Of a DNA stretch of 44,258 bases, positions 25,879-34,292 are shown piece by piece. Under the pieces are notes generated by a model, which ran no database searches, had not been told where the DNA came from, and saw only the letters and a program-made list of their open reading frames with translations. This stretch comes from Syntrophales bacterium (GTDB taxonomy: Bacteria > Desulfobacterota > Syntrophia > Syntrophales > UBA2210): contig JAQULO010000011.1 in assembly GCA_028718565.1 (NCBI GenBank), positions 1-44,258 of the forward strand, read 5' to 3'. The position numbers and the translations under genes are program-made. How positions within the stretch are numbered: position 1 is the stretch's first letter; each line of letters starts with the position of its first letter.

Positions 25879-27356
25879 TGAAAACCTCCGGCAACGTCCT
25901 GCGTGAATCTTTCCTGGCCGACGACCTGTCTGACTGCCTGAAAAGATCCCAGGACCGTTCCCATGATGCCGGGAGACAGCCTGTTCTGACCGGCCAGAAA
26001 CAAGCCTTTGACAGGGAGACGGTTCAAAGAGACCGCCCTCATCAGCTGTGAGGCCGAACGAAGAATGCCGTAGGGCGACCCGTCGGGACTGTGCACCCAA
26101 TCACGGACGGTCAAAGGGGTATAGCAGTCCAACACCTTCGCGTCCCCGAGGGGGCCGAACAACCGTGCCGCCGCCTCCATGACCTGATAAGCCTTTTCGG
26201 CTTTGCGGCTTTCATAGTCCGTGCCGCGTCTGCCCGATGTCGTTTTCTCCCAGGGCTGCCATTCCTCGATACCGCTGGCGGTTATCATGGACAGGAGATT
26301 CGTGCCCGTCTGTCCGGTACGCCGTATCTGATTGAAAATTCCACGGTACAGGTTGCCGTTTTCTTCCGGGTGCAGGCGATAGATATTGTAGGGCAGTGCC
26401 GGGTGCTCTTCGGCATCAACGGCCACATTGACGCCCAAGAGACCCTCGGTGTCCAGCAGGGTTGTCACTCTTTCGGCATAGGATGACCGGACCGCTTCCG
26501 GCGGCAGGAGGGCAAGAATCGTCTTGGGGTGAATGGCGGCAATGACGGTCGTTGCCGACAGGATGCGCCCCGATTGCAAAATAACGCCTTTTGCCCGACC
26601 CGCGTCAATCTCAATAGCCTTGGCGCCGTCCCCTGCTATGACCGTTCCGCCCAGGGAACTGAACCGGGAGAGAAAGGCCTCCGCCATGGTGTTACTGCCT
26701 TCGGCCAATCGCCAGGACGACATCAGGTAAGAGGCCAGTGTCATATAATAATAGAAGATGGGACAGTCGTTCAGGGGAACGCCGATAAGGACGGCCGGGA
26801 CACTCAGGACAGCGATAAGACGGGAGGAACAACCCATCTTGAGCAGACGCCTGCCCATGGGGTCCATACTCTGTGGGGAGACGTTTGCTATCGTCGGGGA
26901 CAACACCATGTCGAGTCCGGACAACACACGCGACATTTCCCTGAGATCACCCGTGATGGCGGCAATCTGATCGTACTCCTCAGGGAAGGCGCGGCAGAGA
27001 TTGTCTTCAAAGGCGTCAATGCCCTCGGGCAGATCAAAGACAAAATCATCAAAGATGTAACGATCGATGATCCCGTCCGCACCCATCCGCTCGAGCGGGA
27101 TCAACGGGGTGACGCCTAGGCAATCCCATAGTCTGCGCAGAGGCTGCCCCTGATCGAGGGCGCCAAGGTAATGAACGCCGGTGGGGCAGTCGATATCGCA
27201 ACGTCGATAACTGCGCATCAATCCCCCGGGTTGGGTAGCGCGCTCGACAATGGTGACCGGAAAGCCGAGCTTCGACAGGAGGATGCCGGCTGTTAATCCG
27301 CCGATTCCCGATCCGATGATCAGAATATCGCCCGGGGTTGCATCCTCTCGCATCAT
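25875..27356 (-). CDS. CrtI/phytoene desaturase-like FAD oxidoreductase
   Basis: Protein of 493 residues. The dinucleotide-binding loop is IIGSGIGGLTAG (about 13-24) followed by VERATQPGGLMRSYRR, and the C-terminal FAD contact is KGLFLAGQNRLSPGIMG. It belongs to the carotenoid desaturase/isomerase superfamily, which desaturates, isomerises or saturates long conjugated chains. No phytoene synthase or other carotenoid gene is near, so the substrate is more likely the cluster's polyene or polyunsaturated acyl chain. Both ends overlap neighbouring genes. CrtI-like genes of this kind are also listed among candidates for ladderane synthesis. Confidence 0.9.
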   Translation of the reverse strand: MMREDATPGDILIIGSGIGGLTAGILLSKLGFPVTIVERATQPGGLMRSYRRCDIDCPTGVHYLGALDQGQPLRRLWDCLGVTPLIPLERMGADGIIDRYIFDDFVFDLPEGIDAFEDNLCRAFPEEYDQIAAITGDLREMSRVLSGLDMVLSPTIANVSPQSMDPMGRRLLKMGCSSRLIAVLSVPAVLIGVPLNDCPIFYYYMTLASYLMSSWRLAEGSNTMAEAFLSRFSSLGGTVIAGDGAKAIEIDAGRAKGVILQSGRILSATTVIAAIHPKTILALLPPEAVRSSYAERVTTLLDTEGLLGVNVAVDAEEHPALPYNIYRLHPEENGNLYRGIFNQIRRTGQTGTNLLSMITASGIEEWQPWEKTTSGRRGTDYESRKAEKAYQVMEAAARLFGPLGDAKVLDCYTPLTVRDWVHSPDGSPYGILRSASQLMRAVSLNRLPVKGLFLAGQNRLSPGIMGTVLGSFQAVRQVVGQERFTQDVAGGFQ

Positions 27357-29551
27357 GGCAGCACTTCCATTGCGGTTATATAATCACCGAATCCCAGGAT
27401 CAGGACCCCGCATCCCCCCAATGGTGTTGGATAACGAGGGTGCGTTCCGGGTACCTCATCCGCCTTGACAAATGAAACCGCAAGTACGGCCGCAACGGCT
27501 GATGCCGATGCAAACTCTCCGGTGTATCGCCGATAATCGATGATACGACGGGGATAGCCCGACGCCGATAAGAAGGCATCCAACTGCCGCTGCCCGATAT
27601 CGCGATGAAAAGCGGGAATGCCCACCAGGATCGTCCCGAATTGATCCCGGATTCTTTGAACGCCGCCTAATTGCTCGACGAGGTGCCCGATTCGGTTCGG
27701 GATATCTTGCTCATCAGTACCGGCATAGTCCAGACAGGCGGTGCGTATCCGGCAGGCGGATGGTGTCGTCTCCGGCCCAAGGTACAGGGCGCCGCCGCCA
27801 TCTGAAGGCGTTTCGCTGATCGCAACGGAGGGATCAAAGAGGGGTGACAAGGTCGGGTGGTATTCGTCCGCACCCACGACGAGCAGAGGATCACGGTCCC
27901 GGCCTGCCAAGAGATCGGCGCTCATTAAGGCTTGCTCGAATGAACAGTTTCCCCCTGTGGTTGTCACATTCGGTCCGCCGGCTTTGAAATGAATGGCGAC
28001 ATGCCCGGCGGATGCGTTGTGCACGGATCCGATAAAATCAGTCGGACTCGTGAAGCGCTCATCCGATTCAAAGAGTTTTTCGAGAAAGTCATGGGTCTCG
28101 GAAAGCCCGCCCCAGCCGGTGCCGAAGAAAACAGACACAGGCGAATCGGTTGCCTCCTTTTCTCCGCAGGCGGCGATGGCCAGAGAAAGAGTCATTCGCG
28201 TCAGCCGTTTCATTCGCCGGGCATGCCTCTCTGAGAGATATCGGGTGAACTCAGCGGGTGGTACGGTGCCTGCAAATGGCTCATCCTGCGCCATGCGTTC
28301 GATTATACATTTGATATCACCAGCCCCCCCCAGACAGGCGCTCCCAAGGACGGAGAAGAAAACGGGCGGGGTTGCTGCAACCGTTGTCCCGGTGTTTTTC
28401 GATCGCGTGGGATGGCCGATGACGAGTACCGCGTTATTGCCGCCGAACCCGAATGCATTCGAAAGAGCGAATCGAACCGGTGCCTCTGGCTGTGTCGGAA
28501 CCGAGATGGGGGTCAGGGGCAATGCCGGATCGGGATCGTGAAGACCTGTATTGCCGGGAAGAATGCCCCTGGTCACACCGAAGATCGACATCACCGTTCC
28601 CATCGCTCCGGAGGCGGCCATGGTATGCCCGTAAGCTCCTTTCGTGGAAGAACATGGTGGAACTGGTAGATCACCAAAAAGGGAACGGATAGCCCGTGCT
28701 TCGGTAAGATCATTATCAACGGTTCCCGTTCCGTGGAGATGGATATATCCGATCTCATCCGGAGAAATGCCGGCATCGGCGATAGCCTTTTGCATGGCGC
28801 ATAACGCCCCGTCGCCCTGCGGGTGGGGTGCTGCGGGATGATAGGCATCACAGGATAAACCGCCGCCGAGGAGTTCGGCTATGGCATTTTCCGGAGGGGT
28901 TTCGGCAGCGGTTAACAGAAACATGGCCGCGCCTTCGCCGACAGACATGCCACGCCGGTTGAAATCAAAAGGCCGCGCCCCTTTAACATCGACCAACTGG
29001 AGGGAATCAAAGCCATAATAGGTCAAGCGGCAAAGGGAATCGGCGCCACCGGCCAGGACTCGATTCACCTTTCCTGAACGCAGCATCTCCAAGGCGATCT
29101 TGAGAGCTGTATTGCCGGATGAACAGGCCGTCGATACCGTCAGAACGGGTCCGTTACACCCCACGTGGCGGGCGATGTATTCGGCAACGGATCCCGCCGA
29201 GTGAAGTGCATAACGCCGGACATCTTGAATTTGACTCTTCAGCAACTCCTCTGTCAGGGAGATGCCCCCGGTCGTGGTACCGATAACGACGGCATCCGGC
29301 GCTTCGCAGGTGTCTTTCATGGCGTCCCGAGAGGCCATGAGCGCGAGGGTGTGTGTACGAGGCATATCTGTCGCCCATGGAACCGCGGTGATCTGGCCGA
29401 CGGGCAATGGGGGGATATGGGATGCCGGAAAAAGGTGAAGAGGTTTTATGGCTGCTGTGGATTTTTGAACGGAGTCGATCGTTTCACCGATCCCCTGGCC
29501 GACCGGACCGATAATCCCCATGGATGTGATAAAAACCCTGAGACGGTGCAA
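27353..29551 (-). CDS. Ketosynthase fused to a chain-length-factor-like domain
   Basis: A 732-residue protein. Residues about 1-380 form a complete FabF-type ketosynthase with C143 in STACSSGNTAL and the histidines H273 (HLHGTGTVDND) and H309 (GAYGHTMAAS). Residues about 395-732 form a second, shorter thiolase-like domain with HNASAGHVAI, TTTGGNCSFEQAL (C536) and SDGGGALYLG, and no matching histidine pair. That makes it look like a chain-length factor of the type found in aryl-polyene and type II polyketide systems, where partner and factor are normally separate genes. The linked pair would set the chain length made by this system. The gene is near the start of the minus arm. Confidence 0.88.
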   Translation of the reverse strand: MHRLRVFITSMGIIGPVGQGIGETIDSVQKSTAAIKPLHLFPASHIPPLPVGQITAVPWATDMPRTHTLALMASRDAMKDTCEAPDAVVIGTTTGGISLTEELLKSQIQDVRRYALHSAGSVAEYIARHVGCNGPVLTVSTACSSGNTALKIALEMLRSGKVNRVLAGGADSLCRLTYYGFDSLQLVDVKGARPFDFNRRGMSVGEGAAMFLLTAAETPPENAIAELLGGGLSCDAYHPAAPHPQGDGALCAMQKAIADAGISPDEIGYIHLHGTGTVDNDLTEARAIRSLFGDLPVPPCSSTKGAYGHTMAASGAMGTVMSIFGVTRGILPGNTGLHDPDPALPLTPISVPTQPEAPVRFALSNAFGFGGNNAVLVIGHPTRSKNTGTTVAATPPVFFSVLGSACLGGAGDIKCIIERMAQDEPFAGTVPPAEFTRYLSERHARRMKRLTRMTLSLAIAACGEKEATDSPVSVFFGTGWGGLSETHDFLEKLFESDERFTSPTDFIGSVHNASAGHVAIHFKAGGPNVTTTGGNCSFEQALMSADLLAGRDRDPLLVVGADEYHPTLSPLFDPSVAISETPSDGGGALYLGPETTPSACRIRTACLDYAGTDEQDIPNRIGHLVEQLGGVQRIRDQFGTILVGIPAFHRDIGQRQLDAFLSASGYPRRIIDYRRYTGEFASASAVAAVLAVSFVKADEVPGTHPRYPTPLGGCGVLILGFGDYITAMEVLP

Positions 29552-29573
29552 TCATTTACTCCAGCTTTTCCAG

Positions 29574-29855
29574 TCAAACCGTTTTAGCCCGAGTTTCTCC
29601 GGATAATCCGTTGTTAAAGACGTATTCCGCCAACGAGGTAACGGATGCAAAGACTTTTACACCGAGTTCCTTGTTGTCGATTTCCACGCCGTACTCTTTT
29701 TCGAGCATCATTACCAACTCCAGGACATCGATGGAATCTAAACCAAGATCGCCCCCGATGAGTTGCGCGTCCTGATCCATATCCTCAAGGGTGATATCGA
29801 TCAGATTCAACGTCTCGATAATCTTCTGCTTAAGTTCGATAATTAATTGATCCAT
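29574..29855 (-). CDS. Acyl carrier protein (4), first gene of the minus arm
   Basis: ACP of about 93 residues with the phosphopantetheine serine in LGLDSIDVLELVMML. ATG 29855 follows GAGGA by five bases; the TTG-started longer frame adds only four residues. It is the first gene of the minus-strand operon. Upstream of it (29856-29944) I see a weak TTGCAT/CATAGG promoter-like pair on the minus strand, but nothing convincing. It is probably the partner of the ketosynthase-CLF fusion that follows. Confidence 0.93.
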   Translation of the reverse strand: MDQLIIELKQKIIETLNLIDITLEDMDQDAQLIGGDLGLDSIDVLELVMMLEKEYGVEIDNKELGVKVFASVTSLAEYVFNNGLSGETRAKTV

Positions 29856-29944
29856 AACATTCCTCAATGCTTGGAGTTACGCTCCTATGACACAAATTGA
29901 TAAAGAATGCAATCAAGAGTCCTTTACCGGCACGGACCTGATAG

Positions 29945-30428
29945 ATGATTCACGGTGACACCAAACGATTATCCCTTCTGGAAGGGCAGAAAGCTCTGGA
30001 ACGTCGTGAATATCTTATCGTGGCCATTGATGACTTCTCCAGGGATCTCTACGCAGCCATCCTTCCAGATAACTCGTCAGAGGAGTGTCCCTATACGATT
30101 GAGCGGTCCTACGGTGACAATGGAAAAGAGTATTGGGCATCATACCTTTATGAAGTCATGCCTGGCTAACAGTATCGAACAGCGCTTTACCCGGGTTAGA
30201 ACACCGAGAACAAATGGCAAGGCCGAACGGGTTATCAAAATTATCATGGACATGTGTCATAAAAAGACCATGTTTTGCTCTTCCGCTCACAGAAAGACAG
30301 AGCTAATAGGCTTTATCAATTACTACAATGGGGCTTGTCTTCACAAAGGAGTAGGCGGACTTACCCCAGAGGAAAAACTGATTGAATATTTTATCCCGAA
30401 AAACTGTAAACAACGCTCGACTTTCTGA
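29945..30428 (+). pseudogene. Broken IS481-like transposase remnant
   Basis: Part of a DDE transposase of the IS481/rve type, missing its N-terminal region and split by a frameshift near 30160. The first frame carries IHGDTKRLS (first catalytic Asp), VAIDDFSRDLYAAIL and YGDNGKEYW (second Asp). The other frame continues with RTPRTNGKAERVIK (catalytic Glu) and a tail ending at 30428. It cannot make a full transposase. It marks the outer edge of the lipid cluster, only 90 bases upstream of its first minus-strand gene. Confidence 0.75.
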
Positions 30429-30480
30429 CAGGGGTGAAATGAAAAAGCGGGACTGTAGCGGGACAGAATAACCACAGGTC

Positions 30481-30526
30481 AAAAAAGAAAAGGGCTTTTG
30501 GACTGTTTGATAATCCATAAGCCCTT
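30481..30526 (-). terminator. Terminator of the tRNA-Leu remnant
   Basis: On the minus strand AAGGGCTT pairs with a matching arm ending AGCCCTT, with an inner TGGA/TCCA stem, and is followed by TTCTTTTTT. It lies just after the CCA end of the tRNA-Leu 3' fragment, so it is likely the original terminator of that tRNA. Confidence 0.6.
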
Positions 30527-30536
30527 AATTCTCCTA

Positions 30537-30594
30537 TGGTGCCGGAGCTCGGAATCGAACCGAGATGCCCTTGCGGGCGGGGGATTTTGAGTCC
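30537..30594 (-). other. tRNA-Leu(CAA) 3' fragment, candidate attachment site
   Basis: Read on the minus strand this is the 3' half of a leucine tRNA. It begins in the anticodon loop (CTCAAAA, anticodon CAA), and continues through the variable arm (CGCCCGCAAGGGC), a paired T arm (CTCGG with loop TTCGAAT and CCGAG) and the acceptor strand to CCA. The 5' half is absent and the sequence diverges beside the anticodon stem. That is the usual pattern where an integrated element carries a copy of the tRNA end. By this geometry the element lies to the right and the old chromosome to the left. Confidence 0.75.
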
Positions 30595-30609
30595 GAACAA
30601 AACATATTT

Positions 30610-30765
30610 TTAACCCCTTGATCTAAGGTCTGATTTCTCGTAACTAGCTAAAAACAAACTAATTTATAATTCCATCTATTTCCGTCTATTCTATCTATTT
30701 CCCTTCTTTTCTGTGGAGTTTATCACACGGTTATCACATCGAAAAAGGGAGTATCAGTCCGTGTG
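30610..30765. repeat. 156-base repeat next to the tRNA-Leu fragment, copy 1
   Basis: This block matches 35832-35987 at about 137 of 156 positions by hand alignment, with no gap. Both copies start about 15-30 bases inside a tRNA 3' fragment. It contains clustered TCTATT repeats and two TTATCACA boxes (30720 and 30731) spaced 11 bases apart, which look like integrase arm-type sites. It is non-coding. Confidence 0.8.
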
Positions 30766-30861
30766 TATTGCTAATTTCTTCCTGAAAGAAAGCATCCAAC
30801 TTGTTGGCCATACAACATTTCAATCCTTAGCAAGCACAATTCATGCCCTATATGAGTAGGC

Positions 30862-31764
30862 TTATCTATTCGCTTCGGGAAGATCATATGGATCCGGTGC
30901 CAGAAGCGATTGCAGGTAAGTCGTCAGATTAATTTGCTGGTTTGCAATTTTCAATTTCCGCCGAATGTGTTCGCGGTGACGGCTGATCGTTGCCGTGGAA
31001 ACACCCCGTAATTGGGCTATTTCTTTGGTTCGTAATCCATTAAGGATCATATTGCAGACACCAACCTCTGTTGGTGTCAAAGTGCTATAGTAATTTAAGA
31101 TCCGACTTGTAAAGGGGGTTGTAATCTCTTCGAGGTTAGTCGTCAATATATCCAAGTATTTTTGCTTGTTTTTCGCTATGCTAGGTTTCAAAGCGTGGAT
31201 GATAGGCATGACCACCTTCTCAATATTCAAATGAAATTTTTCATAAATACGTTTTTTTTCATCTTCAATGTTGGCAAGGACCACTCGTAGCGCAGCATTC
31301 GCTTCCTGTAGAGCTTTTCTTTCCAGTAAGAGTTGCCTGTTGTTTTCCTGCAATTCCTGCTCGGCCACAATTCGGAGGGCAATTTCACCTATACGCTGGG
31401 CTATTCCCTCCAATAAAGACCTTTCTTCCTTAAAGAACGGCCCGTTATCCGCCCTCGGCCGCTCTTCCATATAAATAATCATTACGGTACCTACTGATTT
31501 ATCGCCTACTCGGATTTGCGCTGACTGTCGCCACTCGGTCCATCCGAAATTCCTGCTGTCAAATTTCTCACCCTGAAAGATGATGCGCGCACAGGCAACT
31601 TCTGCGTATCGCCAGGAAAGAGGGAGAAAGTCAACGAGATACTTCAGAAAGTCTTCCATGGAATCATGGTGTTGTTCCGCTAGACGCGCCATCTCATACA
31701 AACAATTCAATTCTTTGATGCGCTCTTGCAAGGCTATTTCGATGCCTTCTTTTTGCTCTATCAT
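30862..31764 (-). CDS. LuxR-type transcriptional regulator with N-terminal sensory domain
   Basis: Regulator of about 300 residues. The first 135 residues resemble a GAF-like sensory domain (FLKYLVDFLPLSWRYAEVAC, then IRVGDKSVGTVMIIYMEE). A coiled-coil linker (EQELQENNRQLLLERKALQE) follows, and the last 70 residues are a LuxR/GerE helix-turn-helix (LTPTEVGVCNMI, TKEIAQLRGVSTATISRHRE). It likely dimerises and binds DNA in response to an unknown signal. ATG 31764 has AAGGG just upstream. A palindrome lies directly upstream at 31802, which suggests autoregulation. Whether it controls the lipid cluster is unknown. Confidence 0.85.
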   Translation of the reverse strand: MIEQKEGIEIALQERIKELNCLYEMARLAEQHHDSMEDFLKYLVDFLPLSWRYAEVACARIIFQGEKFDSRNFGWTEWRQSAQIRVGDKSVGTVMIIYMEERPRADNGPFFKEERSLLEGIAQRIGEIALRIVAEQELQENNRQLLLERKALQEANAALRVVLANIEDEKKRIYEKFHLNIEKVVMPIIHALKPSIAKNKQKYLDILTTNLEEITTPFTSRILNYYSTLTPTEVGVCNMILNGLRTKEIAQLRGVSTATISRHREHIRRKLKIANQQINLTTYLQSLLAPDPYDLPEANR

Positions 31765-31801
31765 TATCACCCTTTTTTCGAGTTTCGAATCAACCTATTT
31801 A

Positions 31802-31822
31802 TTGCCTATTTATTATAGGCAA
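31802..31822. promoter_or_regulatory. Candidate operator of the LuxR-type gene
   Basis: TTGCCTAT (31802-31809) and ATAGGCAA (31815-31822) form an 8-base perfect inverted repeat around a 5-base centre, 38 bases upstream of the LuxR-type gene's start. An extra half-site-like CCTATTTATT precedes it. LuxR-family proteins commonly bind palindromes of about this length. Confidence 0.45.
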
Positions 31823-32427
31823 ATATAGTGCATTAGATTAGTATTTACAATATGAATTTTGTCAATTAGAGTCTTCAGGAAGAAAAGGTATATTACCTAA
31901 CGTCGGAGCCAAGCGGTAGGATGCAAATATGGAAAGCCGAGTTTCATACGCATGTGAAAAACCAATTAACTTAAGCGATTTATGGGAATCCTTTGCAGAA
32001 TGCCCCACGGCTTGCCGTGTCAATGAGAACACGGGGTACGTCCTCCTAGTGTTTTTAATAACCCCAACATCTTGATTCATTGATTTATCAGGCACCACGC
32101 AAAGAGATCAAATGAGGCATATGGGTTCCTTTGCGGTCGTTGCAAGCAACGCAGCGGCGACACAGCGTTCTGATGATTGGTTTATGTCGTAACCGACGCC
32201 TTATAACGCTTCAATAATTACAATGATAGGCTGGACGTAAATCAGCTAACGAAATTGAAAAAGAATTTACTGGGAGGAGAAAATGGGCGGCACGGGAAAC
32301 CGGCTGCACCAAACGCTTCTTCCATTTTACCCATGTCGTTAAAGACAAATATTTCATCGTGAGTGATCCGAGATACTTATTGAGTCCTGCTCCTCCAGAT
32401 GAAGGCAAAGAATAGAGAGATTTATAT
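31823..32427. other. Non-coding or degraded spacer
   Basis: About 600 bases between the LuxR-type and FemAB-like genes. Short open frames exist on both strands but none has a family signature or a good ribosome site, so I take it as intergenic or decayed sequence. A short inverted repeat GTTGCAAGCAAC lies near 32139-32150. Confidence 0.4.
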
Positions 32428-33504
32428 ATGCATATAGACATACAACCAAAAAAGATACATGAATTATTTCGAACTGATATTTTGTTTCAAACTACTTACT
32501 GGGGCAAGGTCAAGTCCCGTCTCGGCTGGAAACCGGTTGCATTTGATTTTAACTCATCGACGGGGCAACGGGGCGACATGATGATCCTGATCAGAACCCT
32601 CACACGTGATTTTACCGTAGCCTTTGTTCCTCAAGGACCCGAATCGGGACCTGATCCGGAAAAATATGGGGTTTTTCTCGAAGCATTGTCACAGGAGCTT
32701 ATCAAACACATGGATTCGACTGTTGCCTTGATCCGTTATGATCTCCCTTGGAAATCGCCGTATTCCGTTGACACTACGGATGGACAAGTCTGGTCCGGGC
32801 ATCCCGCTCCACGGTTACGGGAATTACGCATGAATATCGGCACCCGTACTTGGCCCCTTCGGAAAGCTATGGTGGATTTGACCGTTGCCGATGCGGTGGT
32901 CATTGATCTTGTACGCACCGAAGAGACCATCTTTACGGCTATGAAACCAAAGACCAGATACAATATCCGCCTTGCGCAGAGGAAGGGGGTTTCGGTATTT
33001 AAGGCCTCTATAGAAATGCTGCCTTTGTTCTACAAACTTTATCTACAGACAGCCAAACGCAATGGTTTCCTGCCGAGTTCTTACCGCCATTTTTCTGTAC
33101 TCTTTTCAACGCATGCCCACAATCCCGAATCATCTGAGATCCTTTTTCTCCTCGCTGTAAGAGGACAAGCTATCTTAGCTGGGGCAATCATTGCTATCTC
33201 GGGACAACAAGCAATCTATTTGCATGGAGCATCTTCCAACGAAGGACGCAACCTGATGGGATCGTACGCCATGCACTGGGAGGCCATCAAGTTGGTACGG
33301 GGAAAGGGGTGCTTGACTTATGATATGGGTTCAGTTTCTCCTGTTGCAGATCCAAATCACCCATTTTACGGTATGTATCGCTTCAAAACCGGCTTTGGCG
33401 GTAAAATAGCTCATCGCAACGGCACTTGGGATTATCCGCTTAATAGGCGCGGATATAGGGCCTTCCGCAATTATGAGGCGTTCAACATGAAACTTCCCAA
33501 ATGA
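32428..33504 (+). CDS. FemAB-like/GNAT-fold acyl- or aminoacyltransferase
   Basis: Protein of 358 residues with the double-GNAT pattern of the FemAB family. Examples are QTTYWGKVKSRLGWKPV near the N-terminus, MKPKTRYNIRLAQRKGVSV in the middle, GAIIAISGQQAIYLHGASSNE and a C-terminal FKTGFGGKIAHRNGTWDYPL. Members add amino acids to lipid II or take part in exopolysaccharide synthesis. It stands alone on the plus strand with no operon partner. Its cell-wall role is inferred from family membership only. Confidence 0.8.
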   Translation: MHIDIQPKKIHELFRTDILFQTTYWGKVKSRLGWKPVAFDFNSSTGQRGDMMILIRTLTRDFTVAFVPQGPESGPDPEKYGVFLEALSQELIKHMDSTVALIRYDLPWKSPYSVDTTDGQVWSGHPAPRLRELRMNIGTRTWPLRKAMVDLTVADAVVIDLVRTEETIFTAMKPKTRYNIRLAQRKGVSVFKASIEMLPLFYKLYLQTAKRNGFLPSSYRHFSVLFSTHAHNPESSEILFLLAVRGQAILAGAIIAISGQQAIYLHGASSNEGRNLMGSYAMHWEAIKLVRGKGCLTYDMGSVSPVADPNHPFYGMYRFKTGFGGKIAHRNGTWDYPLNRRGYRAFRNYEAFNMKLPK

Positions 33505-33845
33505 TACGCACGATAAGCATAGGGGTATCTCAGGAGAAGATATTGAACATGAGTCGCCTATCCATAGTGAAGTCAATCAGTCAATCAATCAATCAGCGCG
33601 GTACAAGCCCTTGCTTATACAGTCCGCTTTGCCCGCTAAAAAGCGGGGGTTATTAACTGGTACTTCATATGTCTCAGAAACGGAGACGAAACGAGGATCA
33701 ATAAGTGCAGGACAGAACCTGTTTAAGTCCAAGCTAAATGTTATAAAGCCATAAAATATATTAAAGACTCATCTGGTTTTTCTATATTTCCTTAAGTCAG
33801 GAGTCTGCCGAACTAAGAAAGAGAAATTAATATTTGAGAGCAGCT
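33505..33845. other. Spacer with tetranucleotide repeat and short hairpin
   Basis: No gene is visible. A short run of TCAA-type repeats lies at 33572-33596, and CCCGC (33632-33636) with GCGGG (33643-33647) forms a small hairpin followed by a weak T-rich stretch that may end the FemAB-like transcript. The repeat run could be phase-variable but is not inside a coding frame. Confidence 0.4.
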
Positions 33846-34292
33846 ATGAAGAAGAAATGTGAATTGAATCCTCATTACTATTGCAAAAAAAAGGAGGAAT
33901 TAATCACCGAAATCTGTCGGGATAATACTTGTCCGTGGTTTTTGAAGAATGAAATATTTTTGAATTGTACCTGGGTTGCATGTAATTTTGGTCCTTTTAC
34001 CCTTCAAGATATAGCATCTATGATGGGTATAACCCGCGAAAGAGTTAGGCAAATTGAAGTTAAGGCATTAAAAAGGCTGCAACATATTACAAGAAAGGAA
34101 AAATTGCGTGACTTTTGGGACGAAACCGATAGAAATTTTAAGTATAGGTCGTCCCCTATAGCTGGCGGAAAGAACTACGGCCACCCAAGAAACGGAAAAG
34201 GATTTGCAAGTGCGAATTTGGTTTTTCCCGACGGCACAGCGGGGGGCCATCCCTGCGGCGGACAATCGGAAGAAGGGGGTAGAAAGAGGTGA
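33846..34292 (+). CDS. Small sigma-region-4-like DNA-binding protein
   Basis: Protein of about 148 residues. Residues about 55-85 carry a sigma-70 region 4 helix-turn-helix (TLQDIASMMGITRERVRQIE). The N-terminal part holds conserved-looking cysteines (CELNPHYYC, RDNTCPWF, LNCTWVAC) that may bind a metal. Small proteins of this build are frequent in Desulfobacterota. The part after about residue 95 has no family features and overlaps the start of the next frame, so the gene may have been extended by a junction with the truncated gene behind it. No regulon can be assigned. Confidence 0.65.
   Translation: MKKKCELNPHYYCKKKEELITEICRDNTCPWFLKNEIFLNCTWVACNFGPFTLQDIASMMGITRERVRQIEVKALKRLQHITRKEKLRDFWDETDRNFKYRSSPIAGGKNYGHPRNGKGFASANLVFPDGTAGGHPCGGQSEEGGRKR

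Noticed and set aside
25875-27356. Carotenoid biosynthesis gene
   Set aside because: The CrtI-like gene has no phytoene synthase, cyclase or prenyltransferase nearby and is embedded in ketosynthase, ACP and radical SAM genes.
865-29855. Ordinary aryl-polyene cluster
   Set aside because: No ketoreductase, ammonia lyase or aryl ligase is present, while darAB, four radical SAM enzymes, a CrtI-like oxidoreductase and PlsC/PlsY genes are, so the standard label would mislead.
31862-32098. A 78-residue minus-strand frame upstream of the LuxR-type gene
   Set aside because: No ribosome site, no motif and no conserved context; probably chance or decayed sequence.
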